64,000 bases of DNA, from the NCBI RefSeq assembly GCF_019249215.1, contig NZ_JAESDI010000007.1:124001-188000 (forward strand). Reading direction: 5' to 3'. This DNA is from Alteromonas lipotrueae. Lineage in GTDB: Bacteria; Pseudomonadota; Gammaproteobacteria; Enterobacterales; Alteromonadaceae. Within the stretch, counting starts at the first letter, position 1, and the number at the start of each line of letters is the position of its first letter. Positions 37,341 to 44,186 of this stretch are shown one piece after another. The notes beneath the pieces are model-generated. The model saw only the letters and a program-made list of their open reading frames with translations. It searched no databases and had not been told where the DNA came from. The translations under genes were made by a program, and so were the position numbers.

Positions 37341-37787
37341 ATGTTTAAAAAACTAACACTTGCCGCTCTTCTTACGACTACCGCTTTTGCTGGGAACGTA
37401 TCAGCTGATGACAACATTAACCCGTGGAAGCACTGTGGTATTGGCGCTGTTATCTTTGATGACAATGGCACAGCTGCTGCAATTTCAAACATTATTTGGG
37501 ATTTAGGGACAACTGCGGTTTCTTCAAAAGTATCATCTGCTGATTCTTGTGAAGGTAAAATGACTACTGCGGCCGTATTCATTCAAAATAACTTCAACAA
37601 TGTTATTGAAGAGACGAGTCAAGGTTCAGGCGCACACCTAACGGCAATGCTTGATATTTTAGAAGTAAACGAAGCGGCTCGCGCTGATGTTGTTACGGCT
37701 GTTCGTGCTGAAATGGCATTATCAGTTGCAGCAAACGAAGCAACTAGCCCAGAAGCTTTCTACAACGCAGTTGTAGCAAACATCTAG
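37341..37787 (+). CDS. DUF3015 secreted protein
   Basis: 148 aa from ATG 37341 with AGAGGAA upstream. Signal peptide MFKKLTLAALLTTTAFAGNVSA, then NPWKHCGIGAVIFDDNGTAAAISNIIWDLGTTAVSSK, the signature of DUF3015. Two Cys (KHCG and DSCEG) could bridge. The C-terminal half is helical. The function of the family is unknown. Tight spacing after the DUF4105 gene suggests a joint envelope role. Confidence 0.85.
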   Translation: MFKKLTLAALLTTTAFAGNVSADDNINPWKHCGIGAVIFDDNGTAAAISNIIWDLGTTAVSSKVSSADSCEGKMTTAAVFIQNNFNNVIEETSQGSGAHLTAMLDILEVNEAARADVVTAVRAEMALSVAANEATSPEAFYNAVVANI

Positions 37788-37794
37788 TATTGTG

Positions 37795-37830
37795 GGCAGT
37801 GACATTACCGCAAGCGGGAATGCCACTGCC
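37795..37830 (+). terminator. terminator-like hairpin after the DUF3015 gene
   Basis: GGCAGTG (37795-37801) pairs with CACTGCC (37824-37830) with further pairing inside (ATTACCGC/GCGGGAAT). The tail TCATCTT is only weakly U-rich. Confidence 0.6.
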
Positions 37831-37889
37831 TCATCTTGCTATATTAAGATTAAAACAAATTTTTAAGCTAATTCTTGATCCAAATCTTC

Positions 37890-38990
37890 CTATTTTACTT
37901 GCTTGGCAATAGTCATAATGCTTTGCCCTTGTTTTACTGAAGGCCCCGATAATCCGTAAAGCGCAAAGCCGCTTTCTGGCGCAATAACAGTTTCAACCGT
38001 ATTGCCAAAATAGTCTTTTACTACCCCTAACATATCACCTTTTTTCAAAAATTGGCCTGTAGTAATTTCAGGAAACCATAAACCCGAAAAGTTAACCGGT
38101 ACAGAAAAAGTACCTTCAAAATATCGACGGTCAGGTGCCCCCTGTGAAGCTAAGTCAGCTTTGCTGGTATTAATACTAGAAGGCGAAGTAATACCCAAAA
38201 TACGAGTGGCCTCTTCAAGCCCTGTTACCATCGCATTTATGTGCTCTTCTTTTTTTGAGCCGTTCTCACCAATTTCAACCAAAATGGTAGGTGCACCATG
38301 GGCTACCGCTTGGCGATTGAGCGAGCGACGAGTATCAACTTGTTTTTGTGTTTTCATTTTGTAGGTTACGATATTTGGGAATTGAAACCCTTCTGCCACT
38401 AACATGGCTTGTGCGTAATTACTGGAAAGCGGCCCACCATAGACACCCACAAAACCGGCAAGCCACTCAGCTCCATCACCACTATGAAGGTCGATAACAA
38501 AGTCGGCTTTTGCAATAACGTGGTTCGATAGATTCCACGCTATTTGCTCTGTCTGCGTGCCTTCAACCTTGCCCGGAAAGCTTCTGTTTAGGTTCTTTCT
38601 ATCATAAGGGTTTACGTAAATACTTTTCTCTTCAAAAGCAGGTATATGCGCTACTCGCACCGCAATGATAGTACCGGCTATCGTACTAGGATCGATATTC
38701 GCAAGCCATTTTTCAGTGGCCAATATTGAATTATATTCATAGCCATGAACGCCAGCGATGGTAGCAAGTACAGGTCCTGACTTACCCCCATTGATAACGG
38801 TTACTGGGATAAAGGTTTCTGGTTCAGTGCTGTTCCCCCCACCCGTTCCCACAGGAATACTAATGTTTTCTCGGCTACCTTCGGCCACTAAAGTGCCTGC
38901 AACTTCTATGTCTTTTGCACTTGCCCCAAACCCAACTAATAAAAAACAAATAGAGAGGATACTGACCCAAGAATACGTTTTAAACTTCAT
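37890..38990 (-). CDS. secreted succinylglutamate desuccinylase/aspartoacylase-like zinc hydrolase
   Basis: 366 aa with a signal peptide ending GASAKDIE. The M14-like zinc site is visible: AGVHGYEYNS supplies His and Glu, DLHSGDG the second His, and VEIGENG the catalytic Glu region. A C-terminal beta domain (FWPEITTGQFLKKGDMLGVVKDYFG) is of the barrel-sandwich type seen in AstE/AspA relatives. Members remove acyl groups from amino acids or act as carboxypeptidases; an exported form suggests scavenging of N-acyl amino acids or peptides. Monocistronic. Substrate not deducible. Confidence 0.85.
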   Translation of the reverse strand: MKFKTYSWVSILSICFLLVGFGASAKDIEVAGTLVAEGSRENISIPVGTGGGNSTEPETFIPVTVINGGKSGPVLATIAGVHGYEYNSILATEKWLANIDPSTIAGTIIAVRVAHIPAFEEKSIYVNPYDRKNLNRSFPGKVEGTQTEQIAWNLSNHVIAKADFVIDLHSGDGAEWLAGFVGVYGGPLSSNYAQAMLVAEGFQFPNIVTYKMKTQKQVDTRRSLNRQAVAHGAPTILVEIGENGSKKEEHINAMVTGLEEATRILGITSPSSINTSKADLASQGAPDRRYFEGTFSVPVNFSGLWFPEITTGQFLKKGDMLGVVKDYFGNTVETVIAPESGFALYGLSGPSVKQGQSIMTIAKQVK

Positions 38991-39180
38991 ATTTTTACCT
39001 AGTTTTCGATATAAAATAGATTGTTTTTGTAATGCTATAACATCACCTTAGCCAGTGATTATACACTGCCCAATGCCAGCTTAAACGATTAATTTAATAA
39101 GGAATGTGAGCTTGAAACTAACATTGGGTAATGTATTTGCTTTTAAACGCTAAGGCTTGCAGGAAACAAAACATGACATA

Positions 39181-39210
39181 GTTGCGCCTTGGTATTCTTT
39201 AAGGCGCAAC
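39181..39210. terminator. stem-loop downstream of efpL
   Basis: GTTGCGCCTT (39181-39190) and AAGGCGCAAC (39201-39210), perfect 10-bp stem, 10-nt loop, 15 bp past the efpL stop. There is no long U-tract, so termination may need Rho or the hairpin may only protect the 3' end. Confidence 0.55.
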
Positions 39211-39224
39211 TAAAATTCGTGAAC

Positions 39225-39791
39225 TTACGCGCGACTTTGGAATTTACGCTCTTCGGTATTTACCTTTATCCACTCGCCCGTACTGATGTACTCAGGCACT
39301 TGAACCACCAAGCCCGTCGATAAAGTAGCAGGCTTAGTCCGCGAGGTTGCTGATGCACCTTTAATCGAAGGGTCGGTTTCAGTTACCTCGAGTTCTACAC
39401 TCATTGGCAAATCTAACGCCACTGGCACGTCGCTTACAATTAACACCTGAATAGACTCGGTCTTTTCGTTAATAAACAAGGCTTCGTCAGCAATGCTTTC
39501 TTTATTTAAGTGGTATGGCGTGTAATCTTCGTTATCGAGGAATACATACTCGTCGCCATCAATGTAAGAGAACATCACAGGGCGACGCACTAAATCAGCC
39601 ATTTCTAGCATGTCTGAATCTTTGAAGGTTTCATCAAACTTAGCGCCGCTAACCACGTCATACATGCGCATGCGATAAATACTACCACCCGCACGGCCCT
39701 GAGGTACTGAACGTTCGATATCTCTCACAATACACGTTTTACCACCATAAACGATGGTGTGATTCTTTTTAATTTCACTTGCCTTTGGCAT
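39225..39791 (-). CDS. efpL: elongation factor P-like protein EfpL (YeiP)
   Basis: 188 aa in three beta domains. The tip of domain I reads SVPQGRAGG with Arg33 where EF-P carries a modified Lys34; that Arg is the mark of the EfpL/YeiP branch. LYRMRMYD-like (IYRMRMYDV) and the C-terminal [25 protein letters not shown] are conserved. EfpL binds the ribosomal E site and relieves stalling at polyproline and some other motifs without needing a modified residue. Monocistronic. Confidence 0.93.
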   Translation of the reverse strand: MPKASEIKKNHTIVYGGKTCIVRDIERSVPQGRAGGSIYRMRMYDVVSGAKFDETFKDSDMLEMADLVRRPVMFSYIDGDEYVFLDNEDYTPYHLNKESIADEALFINEKTESIQVLIVSDVPVALDLPMSVELEVTETDPSIKGASATSRTKPATLSTGLVVQVPEYISTGEWIKVNTEERKFQSRA

Positions 39792-39911
39792 GGTCTTACC
39801 CTGTTATTAATGGCCTTTAACAATTGGCTGGCCATGTTAAATTATCGCCCTATCTTCCGGTAATTGAGTGTTATAGTCAAAGCCGTTACACCTTTATTGA
39901 ACAAACATCTG

Positions 39912-40313
39912 CTACACTTGGTTCAGCCCTAGTTCCTTTTGTTTTTTCTTAGCAAGTCCTAGCGACACTATTTTGTAAGACTCATGTAAGTAGTACCTCA
40001 ACTCTTCGTTGAGATCTTCTACACTTTGTTCAATGTTTATTTTAGGTTGAGCTTCAGCGCCACCAAATTGCTGGATCCATTTCATGCCCCGAGACGCAAA
40101 ATAAGGCGCGGGGCGATACCCGGGTTTTTCGCTCAAAAAATGGTAATTAAGCTCTGAGGTTTTGAAAATAAAAGCGGGTTCACCGTTTTTGCCTAAACCG
40201 CCTATGGCAAATACTTTACCGCCCACCTTCCATACATGGGAGTTATTCCATTGCATTACATAAGTTGTAGCCTTTAAGCCACCACAAAACTGATTAAACT
40301 CGTCGTAGGTCAC
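39912..40313 (-). CDS. MmcQ/YjbR family DNA-binding-like protein
   Basis: 133 aa. The order of motifs fits MmcQ/YjbR (DUF419): an early Trp/His segment (WNNSHVWKVGGKVFAIGGL), FKTSELNYHFLSEKPGYRPAPYFASRGMKWIQ in the middle, and LHESYKIVSLGLAKKKQKELG at the end. The fold is related to CyaY-like/double-wing DNA-binding proteins, and the function is poorly known. It lies 16 bp after the P-loop protein gene on the same strand. Confidence 0.85.
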   Translation of the reverse strand: MTYDEFNQFCGGLKATTYVMQWNNSHVWKVGGKVFAIGGLGKNGEPAFIFKTSELNYHFLSEKPGYRPAPYFASRGMKWIQQFGGAEAQPKINIEQSVEDLNEELRYYLHESYKIVSLGLAKKKQKELGLNQV

Positions 40314-40329
40314 TGTGCTTCACTATCTT

Positions 40330-40836
40330 TCATTGTCTTTCACTGTGGCTGTTTGAGGTGTACATGGTTTTGGTTCCCTCAAAGCTATCGTACAAGGCTT
40401 GATGACTTTGCTTGGAAAAGGTATCTGTTCTATTTTCATAGTCCTTTATCCAGTCTAACAACATACTTAAATTAGCATCTTGTGCTTGCTTAGACGCATA
40501 CTTATGAGGTTCCCATGGGCGTGCCTTAGCATTCTCTACACAAAGGTTAATGGGTAGATTTAAGAAGATAAGCTCATCGGCATAAGGCAAGACTTCAGCG
40601 AGCAAATCGGAATAGCAACCCTCAATAACCCACGATGTATTTTTAGATAAGAAAGTTTCAATAAGCACCTTTGATTCGCTGATAGGCAAACGACTAGGTG
40701 GGCTAGAGGACGCATTTGAGGGCGCCCAGGCCACCGCGTCCAAATCTAAATGCGCGATGTGGCGCACCTTTACCAAATTCTTAGCTAAGGTAGACTTTCC
40801 TGAACCTGAGTTTCCAAAAACCACGATTTTTGTCAT
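40330..40836 (-). CDS. P-loop nucleotide kinase-like protein
   Basis: 168 aa. Walker A GNSGSGKST at residues 8-16, followed by HLDLDAVAW and WVIEGCYSDLL, which resemble the AAA_17/adenylate kinase-like family often mislabelled topology modulation (FlaR) or shikimate kinase-like. It probably phosphorylates a small molecule, unidentified. Same strand as the MAPEG and MmcQ/YjbR genes, spacing 23 and 16 bp, so the three likely form one transcript. Confidence 0.78.
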   Translation of the reverse strand: MTKIVVFGNSGSGKSTLAKNLVKVRHIAHLDLDAVAWAPSNASSSPPSRLPISESKVLIETFLSKNTSWVIEGCYSDLLAEVLPYADELIFLNLPINLCVENAKARPWEPHKYASKQAQDANLSMLLDWIKDYENRTDTFSKQSHQALYDSFEGTKTMYTSNSHSERQ

Positions 40837-40859
40837 AAGAAGCCTTATTGTACTTTGAA

Positions 40860-41270
40860 CTAGCTTTGTGCAACCACGGTTTCAGCAACGAACAAGCCCC
40901 ACATTGCTAAAACAGCCAGAAAATTTAGCGTAAAGACCAAGCCTCGCAATTGTACGTTTGACGTTAATATTTGTACCGCGCTATGTACTATCCGCCCAGC
41001 GATAAACACCCAAGCAAAAGCAACATAAAGCGAGGTGAATTCAAGCCCTTTAACTATTAATACAACGCAAATAATATGAAAAAATAACGGCCACTCGAAT
41101 TGGTTACTTAAATTAGCGCTAATTTTAGGTTGAATAGTATCGAATGGGTTGGTGCCATCGTGGTTGCGACCTATTCCCCACACCTTTGGCGCTCTCACGA
41201 AAGTTAAAAGTATATAAAGAAAGGTGCACAGTAAAACATGGGCAAACATTGGTACTAATAGGCTATCCAT
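40860..41270 (-). CDS. MAPEG family membrane protein
   Basis: 136 aa with four hydrophobic segments (LVPMFAHVLLCTFLYILLTF at the start, FTLNFLAVLAMWGLFVAE at the end) and RIVHSAVQI in the third helix, the conserved loop of MAPEG proteins. Bacterial members are glutathione-dependent enzymes or simply structural; catalytic residues are not clear here. First gene of the small three-gene group. Confidence 0.8.
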   Translation of the reverse strand: MDSLLVPMFAHVLLCTFLYILLTFVRAPKVWGIGRNHDGTNPFDTIQPKISANLSNQFEWPLFFHIICVVLIVKGLEFTSLYVAFAWVFIAGRIVHSAVQILTSNVQLRGLVFTLNFLAVLAMWGLFVAETVVAQS

Positions 41271-41285
41271 TCGCTAATACTCTCG

Positions 41286-41492
41286 TTATTTTTTGGGCCT
41301 TTTCGCCACGCCATGAAAGTGCGTAGGACCACCGGGTATAGTTGGGTCCATCTGAAAATCTAAGTCGATAATTTCCCAGCCCTCCTCGCCAAGTGAATGT
41401 AGATATTTAACTATATTTTCGATGGAAATACCCTTTAAAAAACACCTTTCTCGGCATCTGACGAGTTTATTAGTACCGATTTACTCAATCAT
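41286..41492 (-). pseudogene. DUF4177-like small gene broken by an early in-frame stop
   Basis: On the minus strand, ATG 41492 opens MIE, then TAA (41483-41481) interrupts, and the frame continues open for 65 codons to the TAA at 41288-41286. The continuing part has IENIVKYLHSLGEEGWEII, the LGEEGWE motif of DUF4177-like proteins. It has no other ATG, GTG or TTG before residue 41. Either a point mutation has made a nonsense codon or it starts at an unusual codon; a sequencing error is possible. It lies between the MAPEG and SnoaL-like genes. Confidence 0.5.
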
Positions 41493-41498
41493 AGGCCG

Positions 41499-41855
41499 CT
41501 AATCGGGAATAGGTAAATCATGAGCCCTCAAAAAGCTTAACTTGTCCCAATAACCACGTTGAAAAACGATAAGGTTGTTTTTAACGTTAAAAAAGCCACA
41601 TCCCCGAATACCAATAGGGTCTTTCCACTCTAGAATGGCCCAATCACCATCTTCAAAAATGTTCTCAACAATACATACCATTTCAGCATTAGCGAATTCA
41701 TTTGAAAACATAGCATGTATGGCTTTTTTTCCTTCCACCGGAAGGTTGGCCACCTGATGGTTAATGGCATTTTCGGCATAGAAGCTCGCCATTTTATCTG
41801 CATCGCCCTCGTTAAACGCCGCTACCCATCGTTTGACTAATTCACTAGGTGTCAT
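41499..41855 (-). CDS. SnoaL-like (NTF2 fold) protein
   Basis: 118 aa starting TPSELVKRWVAAFNEGDADKMASFYAENAINH, the typical helix and first strand of SnoaL_2/NTF2-fold proteins, with WAILEWKDPIG in the middle. The family includes polyketide cyclases, isomerases and many uncharacterised proteins. No polyketide genes are close. Function unassigned. The ribosome site AAAGGG precedes the ATG. Confidence 0.8.
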   Translation of the reverse strand: MTPSELVKRWVAAFNEGDADKMASFYAENAINHQVANLPVEGKKAIHAMFSNEFANAEMVCIVENIFEDGDWAILEWKDPIGIRGCGFFNVKNNLIVFQRGYWDKLSFLRAHDLPIPD

Positions 41856-41947
41856 AATATTTCCCTTTTACTGTAAACATATAATTTGAGTATTCGACAT
41901 CTTGTTAGTGTTCACAAACTATTCAACATTCCAATAAATCAACAACG

Positions 41948-42182
41948 CCCATGGATGGGTATACCGAGCACTACCGTACGAACTCAGTATAGATGGTGTA
42001 CTAGGGCAATCGGAACCCTCCACAGCAGGGATGCTGTGGCGAAGTAGCCCGCTATGTTTCAGAGTGAGGGTTGAGAGCGAGCCTCATGACCCTCTACCGC
42101 AAGGATGCGGCAGCGGAGCCCCCATGGATGGGTTTACGGCGTGTCATGAGGCATGCGCTTCGCCCTCACTGACTATTGAAAC
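41948..42182 (+). repeat. cluster of GGATG-loop hairpins within a long inverted repeat
   Basis: Four hairpins display GGATG or GGGATG: CCCAT-GG-ATGGG (41948-41959), CCACAGCA-GGGA-TGCTGTGG (42020-42039), CCGCA-AGGA-TGCGG (42097-42110) and CCCAT-GG-ATGGG (42121-42132). The last two sit inside a long imperfect stem: GTTTCA/TGAAAC (42056-42061, 42177-42182), AGTGAGGG/CCCTCACT (42063-42070, 42163-42170) and GCCTCATGAC/GTCATGAGGC (42081-42090, 42143-42152). No protein gene is seen between 41856 and 42229. It may be a dispersed repeat element or a structured RNA. Confidence 0.7.
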
Positions 42183-42194
42183 AATACAAAGTCG

Positions 42195-42223
42195 TTGACT
42201 TTTTATTCGGCAAATTAAATACT
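42195..42223 (+). promoter_or_regulatory. promoter of the attenuator
   Basis: TTGACT (42195-42200), 17 bp, AATACT (42218-42223). Transcription would start close to 42230, right at the ATG of the leader peptide, which would make the leader message almost leaderless; a slightly more upstream start is possible. Confidence 0.4.
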
Positions 42224-42229
42224 GCGGTT

Positions 42230-42331
42230 ATGACATTACGCACATTGCTGTTTTCAGCACCGCGCCAAGGTTTGGCGTTAAACTCAATTATCCTCCTCGC
42301 TATTATTCTTAATAATTGGCGGGAAAGTTAG
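42230..42331 (+). CDS. Ile/Leu-rich leader peptide of a transcription attenuator
   Basis: 33 codons: MTLRTLLFSAPRQGLALN, then SIILLAIIL, then NNWRES. Nine consecutive codons carry ATT ATC CTC CTC GCT ATT ATT CTT, the kind of control run found in ilv leaders. A small hairpin CGCCAA/TTGGCG (42263-42268, 42272-42277) precedes the run. GGCGGG (42318-42323) sits just before the TAG and can pair with CCCGCC (42356-42361), which would stop the terminator at 42352-42377 from forming. A ribosome stalled on Ile/Leu codons leaves GGCGGG free; one reaching the stop covers it. No clear ribosome site before the ATG. Confidence 0.55.
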   Translation: MTLRTLLFSAPRQGLALNSIILLAIILNNWRES

Positions 42332-42351
42332 TGCGTACGTAAAACATCACT

Positions 42352-42377
42352 AAAACCCGCCGCCAAGGCGGGTTTTT
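42352..42377 (+). terminator. attenuator terminator
   Basis: AAAACCCGCC (42352-42361), loop GCCAA, GGCGGGTTTT (42367-42376) and one more T. The 5' arm can pair instead with GGCGGG at 42318-42323. Confidence 0.85.
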
Positions 42378-42419
42378 CTTAAGTCTGTCTTCGCGGTAAA
42401 AACAAACGAGACGACAGCC

Positions 42420-42809
42420 ATGAACAACATCACTCAGTTATTAGCCCGTTTGCACAACGCGGTAAACGAAAACGACCCTGCTTCGGTTAGCGCCTGCTAT
42501 GGCGATAATGCCAAGGTGGTATCTACGCCGCTGAAAGGCACAGCCCAGCACGATTGTGTTAGCGCACTACAAACTTTCCAACGCAAATACATGCCGGAGC
42601 ATATCGTTACCACCGGCGATGAAATTGTAATTGAGGCGGGTGATGTAGCCTTAGTAATCGCTAAGCTTTACCTAGTGCCAAAAGCCGCTCCCCACACATT
42701 ACCTTGCGACGGCAAACGAGCGGTGTATGTGATGCAGCGAAACGACAGCGGTGAATGGCGATGCATTATCGATAACTTCTTTGGCACCGATTTACTCGAC
42801 TTTGCCTGA
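42420..42809 (+). CDS. SnoaL-like (NTF2 fold) protein downstream of the attenuator
   Basis: 129 aa: ITQLLARLHNAVNENDPASVSACYGDNAKVV at the start and GEWRCIIDNFFGTDLL at the end fit the SnoaL_3/DUF4440-like NTF2 fold. It begins 43 bp after the attenuator terminator, on the same strand. It is not related to branched-chain amino acid enzymes, so its place after an Ile/Leu attenuator is unexpected. The ribosome site is weak (GAGACGAC). A different protein from the SnoaL-like one at 41499-41855. Confidence 0.72.
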   Translation: MNNITQLLARLHNAVNENDPASVSACYGDNAKVVSTPLKGTAQHDCVSALQTFQRKYMPEHIVTTGDEIVIEAGDVALVIAKLYLVPKAAPHTLPCDGKRAVYVMQRNDSGEWRCIIDNFFGTDLLDFA

Positions 42810-42980
42810 GACTTTGCAGAAGCATTAGGCCCGGCGCTAGTTAGTTTTATCAGTAATACGACAAAGTGAAGCTCGGGCAAGTTACCTTTATTTTGAAGCC
42901 GGAACGTTTTGTGTCAAAGTAACGCATCAAAATTTTCATTGGCGAATACAGACTGTTAACGCTAAGCAAGGACTATAAAC

Positions 42981-43805
42981 ATGTTTACCACTGCTTCGAT
43001 TTCTTTTAAGACCGCACTGCGACCTATTGCCGTGTCTTGTTTAGCGCTAAGTGCGCTATCGGCATGTGTTACCACACAACAGGCTGACACCGCGGCCGTC
43101 GCACCAGAAGCTTCGTTTTCACTATCAAACTCAGTGAAATACCAACGCCAGAGCAAAGAATATCCACTCCTTAGTGCCTATGTTTACAAACAAGCTACCG
43201 CTGCATTGCCCGCGTCTTTTGATAATCAACAAACCCCATCGGTGATTGTATTAGATGTAGATGAAACTGTGCTTGATAACAGCCTTTATCAAGAAGAGCG
43301 TGAGTCGAAAGGCATGGGTTATTCAAGCGAAAGCTGGAATGCATGGATTAAACGAGAAGAAGCTACGTTGGTTCCTGGTGTAGACAAGTTTCTAGCAACG
43401 GTGATTGAAAGAGGCGGGAAAATTGCCCTTATTACTAATCGCGATAAAACCTTAGACGCCCACACATGGAATAACTTGCTTGCTATGGGCTTGCCGCTTA
43501 CACCAAGCAATACCTGTATTATGGGCAGATTACCTGCCGATAAAGAGGCCGTTGATCATAAATATATTGTAAACGATAAAGATCGTCGCCGTAATGCTGT
43601 AAAACAAGGCTCGCCAGCTTGCTCACTAACTAATGAAGCAGCAAGTGATAGTTGGAACAAACCGCATAATATAATTATGCAAATTGGCGATAATATTGAA
43701 GATTTTCAAGGAGTAACGCAGGAAGACGCTTATCTGCCAGCGATACTGCCTGAAGTCGGTACTAGCTTGTTTATTTTACCTAACCCTATGTATGGTTCTT
43801 GGTAA
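42981..43805 (+). CDS. class C acid phosphatase lipoprotein, e(P4)/OmpP4-like
   Basis: 274 aa. Lipoprotein signal with lipobox LSAC. HAD motif I is VLDVDETVLDN (nucleophile and acid/base Asp), motif II includes ALITNR, and motif IV IGDNIEDF. This is the class C non-specific phosphatase family, outer-membrane-attached, that removes phosphate from nucleotides such as NMN, NADP or 5'-AMP in the periplasm. Monocistronic, with a ribosome site AAGGA upstream. Confidence 0.9.
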   Translation: MFTTASISFKTALRPIAVSCLALSALSACVTTQQADTAAVAPEASFSLSNSVKYQRQSKEYPLLSAYVYKQATAALPASFDNQQTPSVIVLDVDETVLDNSLYQEERESKGMGYSSESWNAWIKREEATLVPGVDKFLATVIERGGKIALITNRDKTLDAHTWNNLLAMGLPLTPSNTCIMGRLPADKEAVDHKYIVNDKDRRRNAVKQGSPACSLTNEAASDSWNKPHNIIMQIGDNIEDFQGVTQEDAYLPAILPEVGTSLFILPNPMYGSW

Positions 43806-43875
43806 GCGTAGTTAGCCTTAAACGCTTAAGCCTAACTGGTGCCCTAACTAGTACTGTAATTAGCTTATCGTTAAA

Positions 43876-44094
43876 CTAGTTTTGCTGTTGAGCCAGCTCT
43901 CTTTCGCTTTTTAGCCCCAATACCTTTTTAAAAAAAAGGGTGGCGGGGCAAAAGCCAGTAAAACTCTGCTGAAATAGGTTGGCGCCAACAAATACCGTAA
44001 ACCATACAAAGTTTGGATGAACCCACACCGTTAACACTACCGATAACAACACCATGAAACCCGCAAAAGCGGTTAATGCTTTTTCTTGAGACAT
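43876..44094 (-). CDS. DUF2892 small membrane protein
   Basis: 72 aa from the ATG at 44094, eight bases after AGAGG; another ATG two codons upstream is too close to that site. Two hydrophobic helices (AFAGFMVLLSVVLTVWVHPNF and FTVFVGANLFQQSFTGFCPA). FTGFCPATLFFKKVLG is the conserved end of DUF2892/YgaP-type membrane domains, which often accompany rhodanese or sulfide-handling proteins. No rhodanese is nearby. Confidence 0.82.
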   Translation of the reverse strand: MSQEKALTAFAGFMVLLSVVLTVWVHPNFVWFTVFVGANLFQQSFTGFCPATLFFKKVLGLKSERELAQQQN

Positions 44095-44186
44095 TATCAT
44101 TTCCTCTTAAATAATCGCACCCAGTTAATTAATGGTACACCGCTAATTCGTACAAAAATCGCGACTACATTTGTTTGCTGCGCAAA

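Noticed and set aside
43812..43836. Hairpin GTTAG/CTAAC with CTTAA/TTAAG after the acid phosphatase gene as terminator
   Set aside because: It contains a mismatch and has no U-tract, so I did not list it as a terminator.
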